This document shows positions 36,873 to 45,614 of a DNA stretch of 64,000 nt, piece by piece. How positions within the stretch are numbered: position 1 is the first letter of the stretch; each line of letters begins with the position of its first letter. The DNA is from Undibacterium umbellatum. Lineage in GTDB: Bacteria > Pseudomonadota > Gammaproteobacteria > Burkholderiales > Burkholderiaceae_D. The notes under the pieces are model-generated. The model was not told the DNA's origin and did not search any database. It worked only from the letters and a program-made list of their open reading frames with translations. Both the position numbers and the translations under genes were made by a program. Location: the NCBI RefSeq assembly GCF_014284125.1, contig NZ_JACOFX010000009.1, positions 62,001 to 126,000 of the forward strand, read 5' to 3'.

Positions 36873-39199
36873 AACCAGCTCCCTACCATGATGAATGGTG
36901 CCCAGTAAAAAGGATGATTGAAATTGTTATTCTTCATCAACTTCAACTGGGCTTTTTGCAATGCCTGCGCCTTGCTCGTCGCTGGCTCTGCCAGGCTGCG
37001 ATAAAACTGCCCCATCAACAAGGTGGCTGCATCGTCGGACACTGGCCAGAGTGAACCCAGTGCGCTTCTGGCTCTCGCTTTCAAGGCAGCCCCACTCAGA
37101 CCCAGTGGTGCCCTGTCATCACCTTCTGCGGTTTCACAGGCGGACAGTGTCAATAATTCCAGCTCCTGGCTTTTCATATTCCCAGCCCTTAAGAATAGTT
37201 GTAGATTATCCATGGTGATCACATCATCATGGGCCATCACAAAGCTGGTATCTGCTGTCCCACCAAAGACGCCATGCGAAGCAATATGCACGATTTGGTA
37301 GTCGCCAGTTTTTACTTTCTGGCTGAATGCAGCCACGGTAAAGCCGTCATTTAACAAGGTCTGGCTAATGGTGAGTTTTTCCAGCGTACGGATTTCTTCA
37401 TCGACACCAGCCAGTGCCAGCATTTGCTGTAATTGCTGATGTTGTTCTGGCTTGCTGACGTAGGGTTGAGGCAGTTTCCCTGTCATACTGGTATCTGCAG
37501 GCTTGGGGATATTGCGCAAGCTACGGGTCAGCACCGCCCTGGCGACTTGTCGCCCGTTCATGGCGGCGCTCTGCTGGTTGGCATTCAACAATTGCTCTAC
37601 CATGGCATTCGGCAATTTATCCACTACAGTTCCAGGTTCACTCATACCCGCCAGCAGCGTCTTGAAACCACCCTTTTGACGAACGCGGGCATTGGTATTC
37701 GTGAGGCTCAGGGCTGGCACGACCGCGATAGCATATTTCTCTATGGCAAAGCGCTGTCCGTCATGCAAGGCGGCGAAGGGCAACAGGCGCAAGACGCCAT
37801 CAGGAACGATGACCAGGGTACGTATGCCTTGCTGAGTCAACTCTGCATCGACAGGTGTCAACAGGGCTAGATACAGGCGTTTTGCCTGTGGCTGGAAGGA
37901 TAAATTATCTTTCAGGTTGTTGCCAAAATCAATGACGTCCGCACGCAGTTTATTCGCAGACATAGGTAAACTATGGCGGTACATGCCCTTGCCAGTTTCC
38001 AGCAAGAGTTCCAGCCGGTCTGGCAAGACGATAGGATAAAGTATTGCTGTATCGCTGGCGAGCATGGTGCTTTTACGATTTGCCCTGGCGGTATCAACTG
38101 CACAACGGTCACCCAGATAATCCTGCAATTCGGTTTGCTTCAGTAATTCCAATATATCGCGGGCACGGCGCAATTGTGCGTTTTTGCGTTCAACATCAAG
38201 CGGATCAGAAGTTTGCAATAGCAAATCTGCCAGCCCAAGATAGACAGGTTCCAGGGTTTCACGGAAAGAGGAACGGCCATCCTGGTATTCCACCGGTATG
38301 TCGGTGCGTATAGCTTCAATGTGTTCGACTGCTCTTTGGTATGCCGCGATAGCTTCAGCAGCTTTGGCTTGTGTGCGCAGAATGCGACCATGTCGCCATT
38401 CGATATTGATGAGCAAGTCATGCACTTCCTGGCCTTGTGCTGCCAGCAGTGCCTGGTCTGTCAAAGCCAGTGCTTCGTCAAAGCGCCGGGCATCTTCATA
38501 CATCTGCGCCAGTTGGTCCAGCGCTTCCAACTGCAATCGCACCTGACCAGGTTTAGTTGTCAATACACGGGCTTGCTCAAACGCCTGGAAAGCCAGCGCC
38601 TGCCCTACTGCACCTAAAGACTTGGCCTGCACGCCCAGATTCAAGCTATAGCGCGCCACTTGTACGCTGTCACCAACTTGCTGTAACCGCTGCCACAGTG
38701 TTTGCAGGTTTTTCAATTGATCAACAGGAGCTTGTTTTTTTGCATCCAGCTTATGTTGGTTGAGCCCTGCACTGACGGCAATTGCAGCATCATTTCCAGC
38801 CAGTTTCAATGCAGCGTCGTAATAATAGCGTGCCTGCCCTGCATGTCCCTGTTGCTGCTGCCAGTTTCCAAAATCGATGGCATAGCCCGCTTTATCCAGT
38901 TTGTTTTCTGCATTTTCAAAGGCAAAACTTAAATAAGGCTCCGCCTTGATCGTCTGATGCGTTTGTATATAGGTCTGGGCCAGGGCAGACGCGGCTTTAA
39001 CTTTATCGCTGTTTTTTCCTGCCTTGGCATAAGCCGTTTGCAAGACACTCAGTGCCTGGTTGTAATTACCACTGGCACAGTCACGCAAACCCTTTTCCAG
39101 CGTGGGTTCGCTGGAAAAAGCAACGGTGCTTATCGAATACAATGCGAACAGACCGAGTTTCAGCATGCGCATGGCAGGTGGGGCAAATTTCATGATCAT
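36869..39199 (-). CDS. Exported TPR-CHAT caspase-like protein
   Basis: 776 aa from the ATG at 39199 (GAGAG 8 nt upstream); an earlier TTG in frame at 39214 is less likely. A signal peptide (hydrophobic LKLGLFALYSISTVAF, cleavage near S/SEP) is followed by TPR-like repeats (about 35-330) and a C-terminal CHAT domain. The caspase-like dyad is intact: His642 in VHIASHGVFGG and Cys688 in LTLSACETAEGD, with the typical LGLSGAALKARARSALGSLW and FYWAPFIMVG end. It overlaps the FHA exoprotein by 4 nt and follows the transporter by 11 nt, so a periplasmic or secreted protease acting with that exoprotein is a reasonable, untested idea. Confidence 0.9.
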   Translation of the reverse strand: MIMKFAPPAMRMLKLGLFALYSISTVAFSSEPTLEKGLRDCASGNYNQALSVLQTAYAKAGKNSDKVKAASALAQTYIQTHQTIKAEPYLSFAFENAENKLDKAGYAIDFGNWQQQQGHAGQARYYYDAALKLAGNDAAIAVSAGLNQHKLDAKKQAPVDQLKNLQTLWQRLQQVGDSVQVARYSLNLGVQAKSLGAVGQALAFQAFEQARVLTTKPGQVRLQLEALDQLAQMYEDARRFDEALALTDQALLAAQGQEVHDLLINIEWRHGRILRTQAKAAEAIAAYQRAVEHIEAIRTDIPVEYQDGRSSFRETLEPVYLGLADLLLQTSDPLDVERKNAQLRRARDILELLKQTELQDYLGDRCAVDTARANRKSTMLASDTAILYPIVLPDRLELLLETGKGMYRHSLPMSANKLRADVIDFGNNLKDNLSFQPQAKRLYLALLTPVDAELTQQGIRTLVIVPDGVLRLLPFAALHDGQRFAIEKYAIAVVPALSLTNTNARVRQKGGFKTLLAGMSEPGTVVDKLPNAMVEQLLNANQQSAAMNGRQVARAVLTRSLRNIPKPADTSMTGKLPQPYVSKPEQHQQLQQMLALAGVDEEIRTLEKLTISQTLLNDGFTVAAFSQKVKTGDYQIVHIASHGVFGGTADTSFVMAHDDVITMDNLQLFLRAGNMKSQELELLTLSACETAEGDDRAPLGLSGAALKARARSALGSLWPVSDDAATLLMGQFYRSLAEPATSKAQALQKAQLKLMKNNNFNHPFYWAPFIMVGSWL

Positions 39200-39210
39200 A
39201 TGCCGCACTC

Positions 39211-40866
39211 TCAAAATAAATGGTAAGTCAATTGAAAATGCAGACCATGGTCTTGCAAGTTGCCGCTGTTTTGCCCTGGCAGGCTGATGAGCTTCTTTGC
39301 CAGGAACATGTCAGCACTCCATTTTTGCCTGTGCCAGTTCAAGCCTGCGCCCACCGAAGCCAGTCTTTGGGCAGATTCATCCTTGTTGCTGGCACTGGCC
39401 ATATCGGTAAACGCAATGAGCTTGAACTGCCCGGCATCTTGCCAGGCAGGCAAAGGATAATGGTATTCCATATTCACTAGCCAGGCGCGGTCGCGTACCA
39501 CTGCATTTTCTCTATATCCACGAACAGTCGCTACCCCACCAAGAGAAAATCGCTCCAGCGGTAACAAGCGATCTGGCGTTTGCTGGGCGGATGCCCGCAA
39601 GACTATTTGCTGGCCTGACTTATCCAGGTTTTTCACATACTGTAGTTGCCCGGTCCAGATACGATAATGCCGAGCTGGTACTTGCGGGCCAGTTTCACGA
39701 CTATCTATATTATTGCGACCAAAAGCAAAGACACTACGCATGGCCAGTGCCTGGGTTTCCCAACGCTCCGTCCACTCCTGGGAAAACCGTACTACCTTGA
39801 TTTTTGAATAACCATCCGGCTCTCCAGGCGTGAAGGAAAATGCTTCGCCCAGCAAACTAGTCTGACTATCGCGCTGACTATACGTCAAGCCCAACTCGAC
39901 TTTTCTTTGCAAGCGGTGGACCAGAGCCTGATTGACGCCCAGTTCATAGCCAGAACTGCTACTTTTAATATCCACTGCAGCCAGGGATTCACCAACCACT
40001 GAGGAACTGCCCTTGTCTATGCCCAGCTTGATGCTGGTGCCATGGCTGTTGACAGGCATGGTCCATCCCAGATGCACAGGATCAGCCCCTTCACTATGAG
40101 CCAGACTGGCGTCCAGGTAGTCACCATAGCCCGTCAAATTACGCACCCAGCCACTCACACCCAGCACTTGTGAACCTATGGAGGGCGCACGATAATTATT
40201 GGCGTACAGATTCATACCATATGCCTTGGCACGCACCACATCAATATCAAGTTTCGCCATGCCCGGCTGCTCACCAGGAATGACACGGCTATTGATTTTT
40301 TCAAACAGCGGGTCCGTCAGCAAGAGTTGAAAGCGCTGCTGCAAGATGGGCATATTGAAAGCTTCGTCTCCATTGATCAACCTCTGCTGCAAATAGGCTG
40401 GTCGCAATCTTCCTTCGCCCTTTATTCTGACCTCACTGATCCGCCCTTCTATCAAGCGAACTGGCACGATGCCCGATGGAAAAGGCTGCTCGCCCTCCGT
40501 CACCTGCAGCACGGCACCAGAGTTCAAATAGCCACGCTCGACATACAGGCGCGAGATACGGGTGCGCAAATCCTCTAGCTCGGCATAGCTGACGCGTTTG
40601 CCAATATACGCCTCAGTCATTTCCCGCAATTCGGCGCTGCTGATCACTGTATTGCCACTGAATTGAAATTCAGTGACCAGGACTTCCCTGCTCTTTACCT
40701 GTACTGCGGGCAAGCTAAACGTAGGCGATGCCACATCATTTGCCAAAACCAGACCTGGTTGCAGACATGCCAAAGCCACACAAGTAGCGATCAGGCCAGG
40801 GCGCAATGCATGGCCACCATTGCTTGCATGGTAATTTGCGGTCAAAGCCTGAAGAGTGAAGCACAT
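39211..40866 (-). CDS. FhaC/ShlB/HecB-type outer-membrane transporter (TpsB)
   Basis: Two-partner-secretion pore that exports the FHA-type exoprotein. Two POTRA domains (VLVTEFQFSGNTVISSAEL and VRLIEGRISEVRIKGEGRLR) precede a 16-strand barrel containing the conserved motifs RFSLGGVATVRGYREN and VNMEYHYPLP, and the protein ends in Phe. The start is uncertain: the ATG at 40866 gives 551 aa with signal sequence (core LIATCVALACLQPGLVLA), while an in-frame GTG at 40932 gives 573; neither has a clear ribosome binding site. It heads the operon with the CHAT, FHA, CHASE2 and DUF928-like genes. Confidence 0.9.
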   Translation of the reverse strand: MCFTLQALTANYHASNGGHALRPGLIATCVALACLQPGLVLANDVASPTFSLPAVQVKSREVLVTEFQFSGNTVISSAELREMTEAYIGKRVSYAELEDLRTRISRLYVERGYLNSGAVLQVTEGEQPFPSGIVPVRLIEGRISEVRIKGEGRLRPAYLQQRLINGDEAFNMPILQQRFQLLLTDPLFEKINSRVIPGEQPGMAKLDIDVVRAKAYGMNLYANNYRAPSIGSQVLGVSGWVRNLTGYGDYLDASLAHSEGADPVHLGWTMPVNSHGTSIKLGIDKGSSSVVGESLAAVDIKSSSSGYELGVNQALVHRLQRKVELGLTYSQRDSQTSLLGEAFSFTPGEPDGYSKIKVVRFSQEWTERWETQALAMRSVFAFGRNNIDSRETGPQVPARHYRIWTGQLQYVKNLDKSGQQIVLRASAQQTPDRLLPLERFSLGGVATVRGYRENAVVRDRAWLVNMEYHYPLPAWQDAGQFKLIAFTDMASASNKDESAQRLASVGAGLNWHRQKWSADMFLAKKLISLPGQNSGNLQDHGLHFQLTYHLF

Positions 40867-41169
40867 GGAGGTGGATAAAAAAAATAGATGAGGCAAGCGT
40901 GCTGCAAACAAAGGGAGCAATGAAATAAGCACAGACCCGGCATGATAAGACCATTGTTAATTCATTACAACGATACCAAGGTATGGCTTACATTTGGACA
41001 CACCTGAAACAGGCAGAAAAGGCTTTAGGGCAAGTTGGGATCGATATGCATGAAATTGTCATGGTGAAATGACCATGGCAGCGCCGTGCGTAGCAGAAAA
41101 TTGTACCGGTACAGCTATGCGGCAGTCCTTTAAGATGCGCTTGAAACATCCTTCATGACAGGTATACAA
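40867..41169. other. Divergent intergenic region ahead of the TPS operon
   Basis: About 300 bp, or 237 bp if the GTG start of the transporter is used. It carries a small dyad ATACC-AA-GGTAT (40973-40984) but no confident promoter on either strand. Confidence 0.4.
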
Positions 41170-41541
41170 ATGCAAACAAACAGCACTCGCACCATGCAAA
41201 CTTATCAAGGCAGCTGTCACTGTGGCGCTATAAGATTTGAAATTGCGACAGATTTCCCTGAGCTGACTATGTGTGACTGCTCGATCTGCCGCCGCAAGAA
41301 TGCCTTGATGGTCAAGGTACATGAAAGTCATTTCAAACTGCTGGCGGGTGCAGAATCACTCAGCGAATATCAGTTCCATAGTCATACTGCCCATCATTAC
41401 TTTTGCAAAACCTGTGGAATTTACCCTTTTCATCGCAAGCGTGTGACGCCGGATAATTTTGGTATCAATGTGCATTGCCTGGACAATTTTGATCCTGCCG
41501 GTATTCCTGTGCGCCAGGCAACAGGAGCAAAAATGCAATAA
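41170..41541 (+). CDS. GFA-family (DUF636) zinc-binding protein
   Basis: 123 aa with the cysteine pattern of the glutathione-dependent formaldehyde-activating family: GSCHCGAIRFE, CDCSICRRKNA and CKTCGIYPFHRKR bind zinc. The ATG at 41170 has AGG 7 nt upstream; ATGs at 41155 and 41194 are also in frame. Most such single-domain proteins have no proven formaldehyde-related activity, so the substrate is open. It precedes an RhtB-type exporter by 37 nt. Confidence 0.88.
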   Translation: MQTNSTRTMQTYQGSCHCGAIRFEIATDFPELTMCDCSICRRKNALMVKVHESHFKLLAGAESLSEYQFHSHTAHHYFCKTCGIYPFHRKRVTPDNFGINVHCLDNFDPAGIPVRQATGAKMQ

Positions 41542-41578
41542 GCCAAACACAATTTTTTTATCACGCCCGGAATCAAAC

Positions 41579-42220
41579 ATGCAAACCCAGACCCTGCTTG
41601 CTTTCACTACGATAGCCGGACTATCCATCCTCAGCCCTGGTCCGGCCATCCTGTTATCCCTGAAGAATGGTGCCAGCTATGGCACCCGCTCTGTCATGTG
41701 GTCAGCCCTGGGCAATATCAGTGGCATCTTTTGCCTGTCAACGACAGCCTTCCTGGGTTTGGGAGCCTTGCTGAATTCATCTGCCTTTCTGTTTGCGTCC
41801 GTCAAGATCATGGGCGCGTTGTATCTGTTTTATATCGGTGCCAAACAATTATTTGGAAAGAATGGCGCATTGGCGCAAGAGGCATCCCCGAATGCCCTGA
41901 GAGAGCAACCCAGCAAAAAGAAACTATTTGGTGAAGCTTTTCTGACGGCGTCTACCAATCCCAAGGCACTGATGTTTTTTACCGCCCTGTTCCCGCATTT
42001 CATCAATGCCAATGAAGCACTGGCACCGCAGTTTTTCATCCTCATGAGTATTTTCATGGCAATGTCTTACCTGACCCACCTGATGTATGCCCAACTGGCA
42101 GCGCGTGCCATGCACGTCCTGGTCAAGCCACGTTTTGTGAAATGGATAAACCGGATAGTCGGCGCAGCCTTTATCTCATTTGGAGCGATGCTACTGAATT
42201 TGCGCAGGCAAACTGCCTAA
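41579..42220 (+). CDS. RhtB/LysE family amino-acid exporter
   Basis: 213-aa inner-membrane protein with six predicted helices. The family start (LLAFTTIAGLSILSPGPAILLSLKNG) and the SPGP motif are clear, as is NPKALMFFTALFPHF. Members export threonine, homoserine, leucine or other amino acids; the substrate is not evident. The ATG at 41579 gives the expected size; earlier in-frame starts belong to the GFA gene region. Confidence 0.92.
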   Translation: MQTQTLLAFTTIAGLSILSPGPAILLSLKNGASYGTRSVMWSALGNISGIFCLSTTAFLGLGALLNSSAFLFASVKIMGALYLFYIGAKQLFGKNGALAQEASPNALREQPSKKKLFGEAFLTASTNPKALMFFTALFPHFINANEALAPQFFILMSIFMAMSYLTHLMYAQLAARAMHVLVKPRFVKWINRIVGAAFISFGAMLLNLRRQTA

Positions 42221-42300
42221 GGACTCAGTCAGATAAAATTTTCGCCAAGAAGTCGCTCAAGGAGTCTTCCTGATAATTGCCAAAAACTGTTCTTTCGGCA

Positions 42301-42338
42301 TAACCGAGGCGGAAATACAAGCCTAGCGCCTCGGGTTA
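42301..42338. repeat. Hairpin between the convergent exporter and nasA genes
   Basis: CCGAGGCG (42304-42311) pairs with CGCCTCGG (42327-42334), extended by TAA/TTA past a bulged G. No T-run follows on either strand, so terminator activity is uncertain. Confidence 0.4.
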
Positions 42339-42415
42339 CCGTATTACTGTGGACTGTAACAGTGAAAATCGGAGTGCCTGCCTGCGGCCTGTGCCGCTGG
42401 GTCTATTTTTTCTTT

Positions 42416-45190
42416 TCATGCTGTTAGTGAATTTTTTTCCTGCATATTTAAGCCGATCATTTTCTTCAGTTCCGGTACACAGGAACCACAATTCGTTCCG
42501 CATTTGAGTTTACCCTGCAAGTCAGTCAGGATATCGGCAGCCAAACCATCCATGACACCAAGCGCCTTATTAATTTCGGTATCAGTGACATTCAAGCAGC
42601 TGCAAACCACTTTGCCACGTGCGGCAAAGCCCTGCGGTGCCGTGGAACTGGGCATAAGCAAGAGACGGCCCAGCCTGGCGACCGGCTCCTGTGCCTGCAG
42701 GAAGTCCTTGAGCCAGGCCTCAGCAGACACATCGCCAGCCAGCGCAACAGCAGCCAGGCCACCTTCTTTCACCAGAATATGACGCGAAACACTGCGACGC
42801 TTATCGTCATAGCGCAAGACATCTGTACCCTTTATACCAAACAGTTGCTCGATTTTTTCAAGAATGTCAATTGCTACCGCTTCTTCATTGCCAGCGCGGA
42901 AGATCATGCCCACTTTGTCGCGGCCAAATGGCGTGCATGATGCATAGGCAAACTCGCGCATATAAGGGCGCAAGGCAGTTTGGATGGTATAAGCCTCCTC
43001 ACTGTCGAGCCAGGCGAATGCCACAAAACGCCATGGCAATTCTGCCTTCAAAATCTTGACAGCGGCAGCTTTCAGCTCTGGCTGTTTTGAGCTGGGATCT
43101 ATCGCTGGTGATGTCAGGGCATTCACCCCATAGCTGGCATTTTGCGCGTGACCACGACCAGATACATATTCCTCGCCCCAGTGCATGGCGATGAAGACCT
43201 GACCTGCTCGCTGCTCATCACTTTCAACTACCGGTAAAATGACAGTACCGCGACGGCTGCTGACATGTACCAGGTCGCCCGCTTTGAGGAAGCGCCTTTG
43301 CATGTCCGTGGCTTCCATGCAGATGCCGGGTTCAGCCACATGAGCAAACAACTGTGCCACAGTCCCCGTGCGGCTCATGCCATGCCATTGATCACGCAAG
43401 CGGCCGGTATTCAGGGAGAATGGATAGCGTGCATCAACTGCGTCCTTGACCGGTTGGTACACGGTATTGATGAAACGTGCGCGACCATTGGCTGTGGGGA
43501 AGATGCCATCTTCATACAGACGTTGTTTGCCAGTGCTGGCACCGGCAGGGTAAGGCCATTGCTGCGGCCCCTGCTGCTCGAGTATGCCGTAAGACAAACC
43601 AGTGATATCCAGGTCACGGCCACCGGTGCTGTCGCGGTGTTCATTCCATACCTGTTCATCGCTATCGTACTTGAAGTTTGCTGGCGACTTACCCAGCAAG
43701 GGGGCCAGTGCCTGCGCAAACTGGCTGGCGATTTGCCAGTCATGTTTTGCTTCACCGGGCGCAGGTATGGCGGGGCGCACACGGGATATGCGGCGCTCAG
43801 AATTGGTGACGGTGCCCGTCTTCTCAGCCCAGGTGCTGGCTGGCAAAAGGATGTCTGCATACGGCACGGTGGCCGTACTTGTATACGCTTCCTGCACGAT
43901 CACCAGATCGGCTTTTAGGAGAGCTTCGCGTATCAGGTTTTGCTCAGGCATGGATTGTGCAGGATTGGTGCAGACTATCCAGATGATCTTGATCTCACCC
44001 TGCCGGACTGTTTCAAACATTTCCACTGCGGTTTTGCCAGGTGTTGCAGGTACGTCATCTAACCCCCAGTAGGCAGCAATTTCTGCCCTATGTTCAGCAT
44101 TGCCAAGGTCGCGATGACCCGACATCAGGTTGGCCATGCCACCGACTTCACGCCCGCCCATGGCGTTTGGCTGCCCGGTCAGGGAAAACGGCCCGGCACC
44201 CGGCTTGCCGATTTGGTGGGTAGCCAGATGCAAATTGATCAGCGCCGCATTTTTTGCAGTACCGGCAGATGATTGATTGAGCCCCTGGCAATACAGCGAC
44301 AGGCTGGCTTTGGATTGCCCAAACCAGCGCGCCGCCTGTACCAGGTCAGCTTCCTTGATGCCACAGGTCTTGGCCACGGCTGCAGGCGTGTAGTCACGCA
44401 CGGTTTGCTTGAGTTCTGCAAACCCCTCGGTATGTTCCTGGATATAGTCCAGATCGATCAAGTCTTCCCACAGGCACAGATGCAACATGCCATTGAAAAG
44501 GGCAACATCGGTGCCAGGCAAGATAGGCAGGAACAGATCTGCTTCACGCGCGGTATCAGTACGGCGCGGATCGGCAACAATCACTTTCAAGGCAGGATTT
44601 TTTTCCCTGGCCTGTTCCAATCGGCGATATAAAACCGGATGTGCATAGGCCGTGTTGGACCCGACAATAAAAATGACTTCTGCCAGATCTATATCTTCAT
44701 AACATGCGGGCGGCGCATCAGCGCCCAGGGTCTGCTTATAGCCAGCCACCGCACTGGACATGCACAGACGCGAGTTGCTATCGATATTATTGGTGCCGAT
44801 CAAACCTTTGGCAAGTTTGTTGAAGACGTAATAATCTTCGGTCAGCAATTGACCAGAAATATAAAATGCCACACTGTCCGGGCCATGTGCCTTGATGGTG
44901 TCAGCAAACTTGCCCGCCATGCTGGCGATGACGGTATCCCAGCCACTGCGCTGGCGCGATACTTCACGTCCGGCGAATGGATCGCGCATTTCTGGATAAA
45001 GTGCCCTGACCTGCTGCTGTATTTTCGCATCAGCCGACAGATGTAAGGTACTGCCCTTGCTGCACAGACGGCCAAAATTGGCTGGGTGATCCGGGTCACC
45101 ACGTACCCCTGTAACCTGCCCGCCTTCGCTTTCAATTACTACACCGCAACCAACGCCGCAATAACAACAGGTAGATTTGGTTTCAGTCAT
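42416..45190 (-). CDS. nasA: Assimilatory nitrate reductase catalytic subunit
   Basis: A cytoplasmic molybdopterin enzyme reducing nitrate to nitrite. From the ATG at 45190 (AAGG 6 nt upstream) it is 924 aa. The N-terminal [4Fe-4S] cluster motif CCYCGVGCGV and CSKG are present, as are molybdopterin-binding stretches (SNSRLCMSSAVAGYK, TGQPNAMGGREVGGMANL) and a C-terminal BFD-like [2Fe-2S] domain (VVCSCLNV and CGTNCGSC), typical of NasA-type enzymes that take electrons from NAD(P)H via a partner. It is the last gene of the nirB-nirD-nasA operon; a nitrate transporter is not in the window. Confidence 0.95.
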   Translation of the reverse strand: MTETKSTCCYCGVGCGVVIESEGGQVTGVRGDPDHPANFGRLCSKGSTLHLSADAKIQQQVRALYPEMRDPFAGREVSRQRSGWDTVIASMAGKFADTIKAHGPDSVAFYISGQLLTEDYYVFNKLAKGLIGTNNIDSNSRLCMSSAVAGYKQTLGADAPPACYEDIDLAEVIFIVGSNTAYAHPVLYRRLEQAREKNPALKVIVADPRRTDTAREADLFLPILPGTDVALFNGMLHLCLWEDLIDLDYIQEHTEGFAELKQTVRDYTPAAVAKTCGIKEADLVQAARWFGQSKASLSLYCQGLNQSSAGTAKNAALINLHLATHQIGKPGAGPFSLTGQPNAMGGREVGGMANLMSGHRDLGNAEHRAEIAAYWGLDDVPATPGKTAVEMFETVRQGEIKIIWIVCTNPAQSMPEQNLIREALLKADLVIVQEAYTSTATVPYADILLPASTWAEKTGTVTNSERRISRVRPAIPAPGEAKHDWQIASQFAQALAPLLGKSPANFKYDSDEQVWNEHRDSTGGRDLDITGLSYGILEQQGPQQWPYPAGASTGKQRLYEDGIFPTANGRARFINTVYQPVKDAVDARYPFSLNTGRLRDQWHGMSRTGTVAQLFAHVAEPGICMEATDMQRRFLKAGDLVHVSSRRGTVILPVVESDEQRAGQVFIAMHWGEEYVSGRGHAQNASYGVNALTSPAIDPSSKQPELKAAAVKILKAELPWRFVAFAWLDSEEAYTIQTALRPYMREFAYASCTPFGRDKVGMIFRAGNEEAVAIDILEKIEQLFGIKGTDVLRYDDKRRSVSRHILVKEGGLAAVALAGDVSAEAWLKDFLQAQEPVARLGRLLLMPSSTAPQGFAARGKVVCSCLNVTDTEINKALGVMDGLAADILTDLQGKLKCGTNCGSCVPELKKMIGLNMQEKNSLTA

Positions 45191-45206
45191 ACATGCCTTT
45201 AAGTGC

Positions 45207-45238
45207 ACGCTGCATCACTATACTTAGTGATGCAGCGT
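45207..45238. repeat. Perfect 14-bp hairpin between nirD and nasA
   Basis: ACGCTGCATCACTA (45207-45220) and its exact reverse complement (45225-45238), loop TACT. A T-run follows only on the plus strand (ATTTTTTC), opposite to the operon. In the mRNA it is an intercistronic stem that may influence processing or stability. Confidence 0.8.
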
Positions 45239-45245
45239 ATTTTTT

Positions 45246-45590
45246 CTATGCTTCTACTGCCAGTGTCGATAATTCATTCGCATCCAGATAGACCTGATCT
45301 TCTTCCACTTTCAAGCTGAATTTTTGGGTACAGCCCTCATCTGGAGAAATTGCACAACCCGTGGGTAACTCTATATTCCAGTTATGCAAGGGGCAGGCCA
45401 CTCTTTCGCCAAAGACGATGCCTTGTGATAAAGGGCCTCCTTTGTGCGGGCATTTATCCAGCAGGGCGAAGACCTTGTTTTCTGTATTCCTGAAGATAGC
45501 CACATCCGGCTTGGCTGCACGTGCAACCACGCGTGCGCCCAATACGGGGATATCATCAACGCGACAAATAACTTGCCATTCCTGACTCAT
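45246..45590 (-). CDS. nirD: Nitrite reductase small subunit (Rieske-type)
   Basis: 114 aa, the NirD partner of NirB. Rieske-like motifs CPHKGG and CPLHNW bind a [2Fe-2S] cluster in many homologues. The ATG at 45590 has GAGAGG 8 nt upstream; a start at 45605 is less likely. It lies 24 nt after nirB. Confidence 0.94.
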   Translation of the reverse strand: MSQEWQVICRVDDIPVLGARVVARAAKPDVAIFRNTENKVFALLDKCPHKGGPLSQGIVFGERVACPLHNWNIELPTGCAISPDEGCTQKFSLKVEEDQVYLDANELSTLAVEA

Positions 45591-45614
45591 GTTTTTTCCT
45601 CTCAAATAATGGCT

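Noticed and set aside
36869..39199. CHAT protein as part of a CRISPR type III-E (Craspase) system
   Set aside because: No gRAMP/Cas7-11 effector or CRISPR array is nearby; the gene has a signal peptide and sits in a secretion operon.
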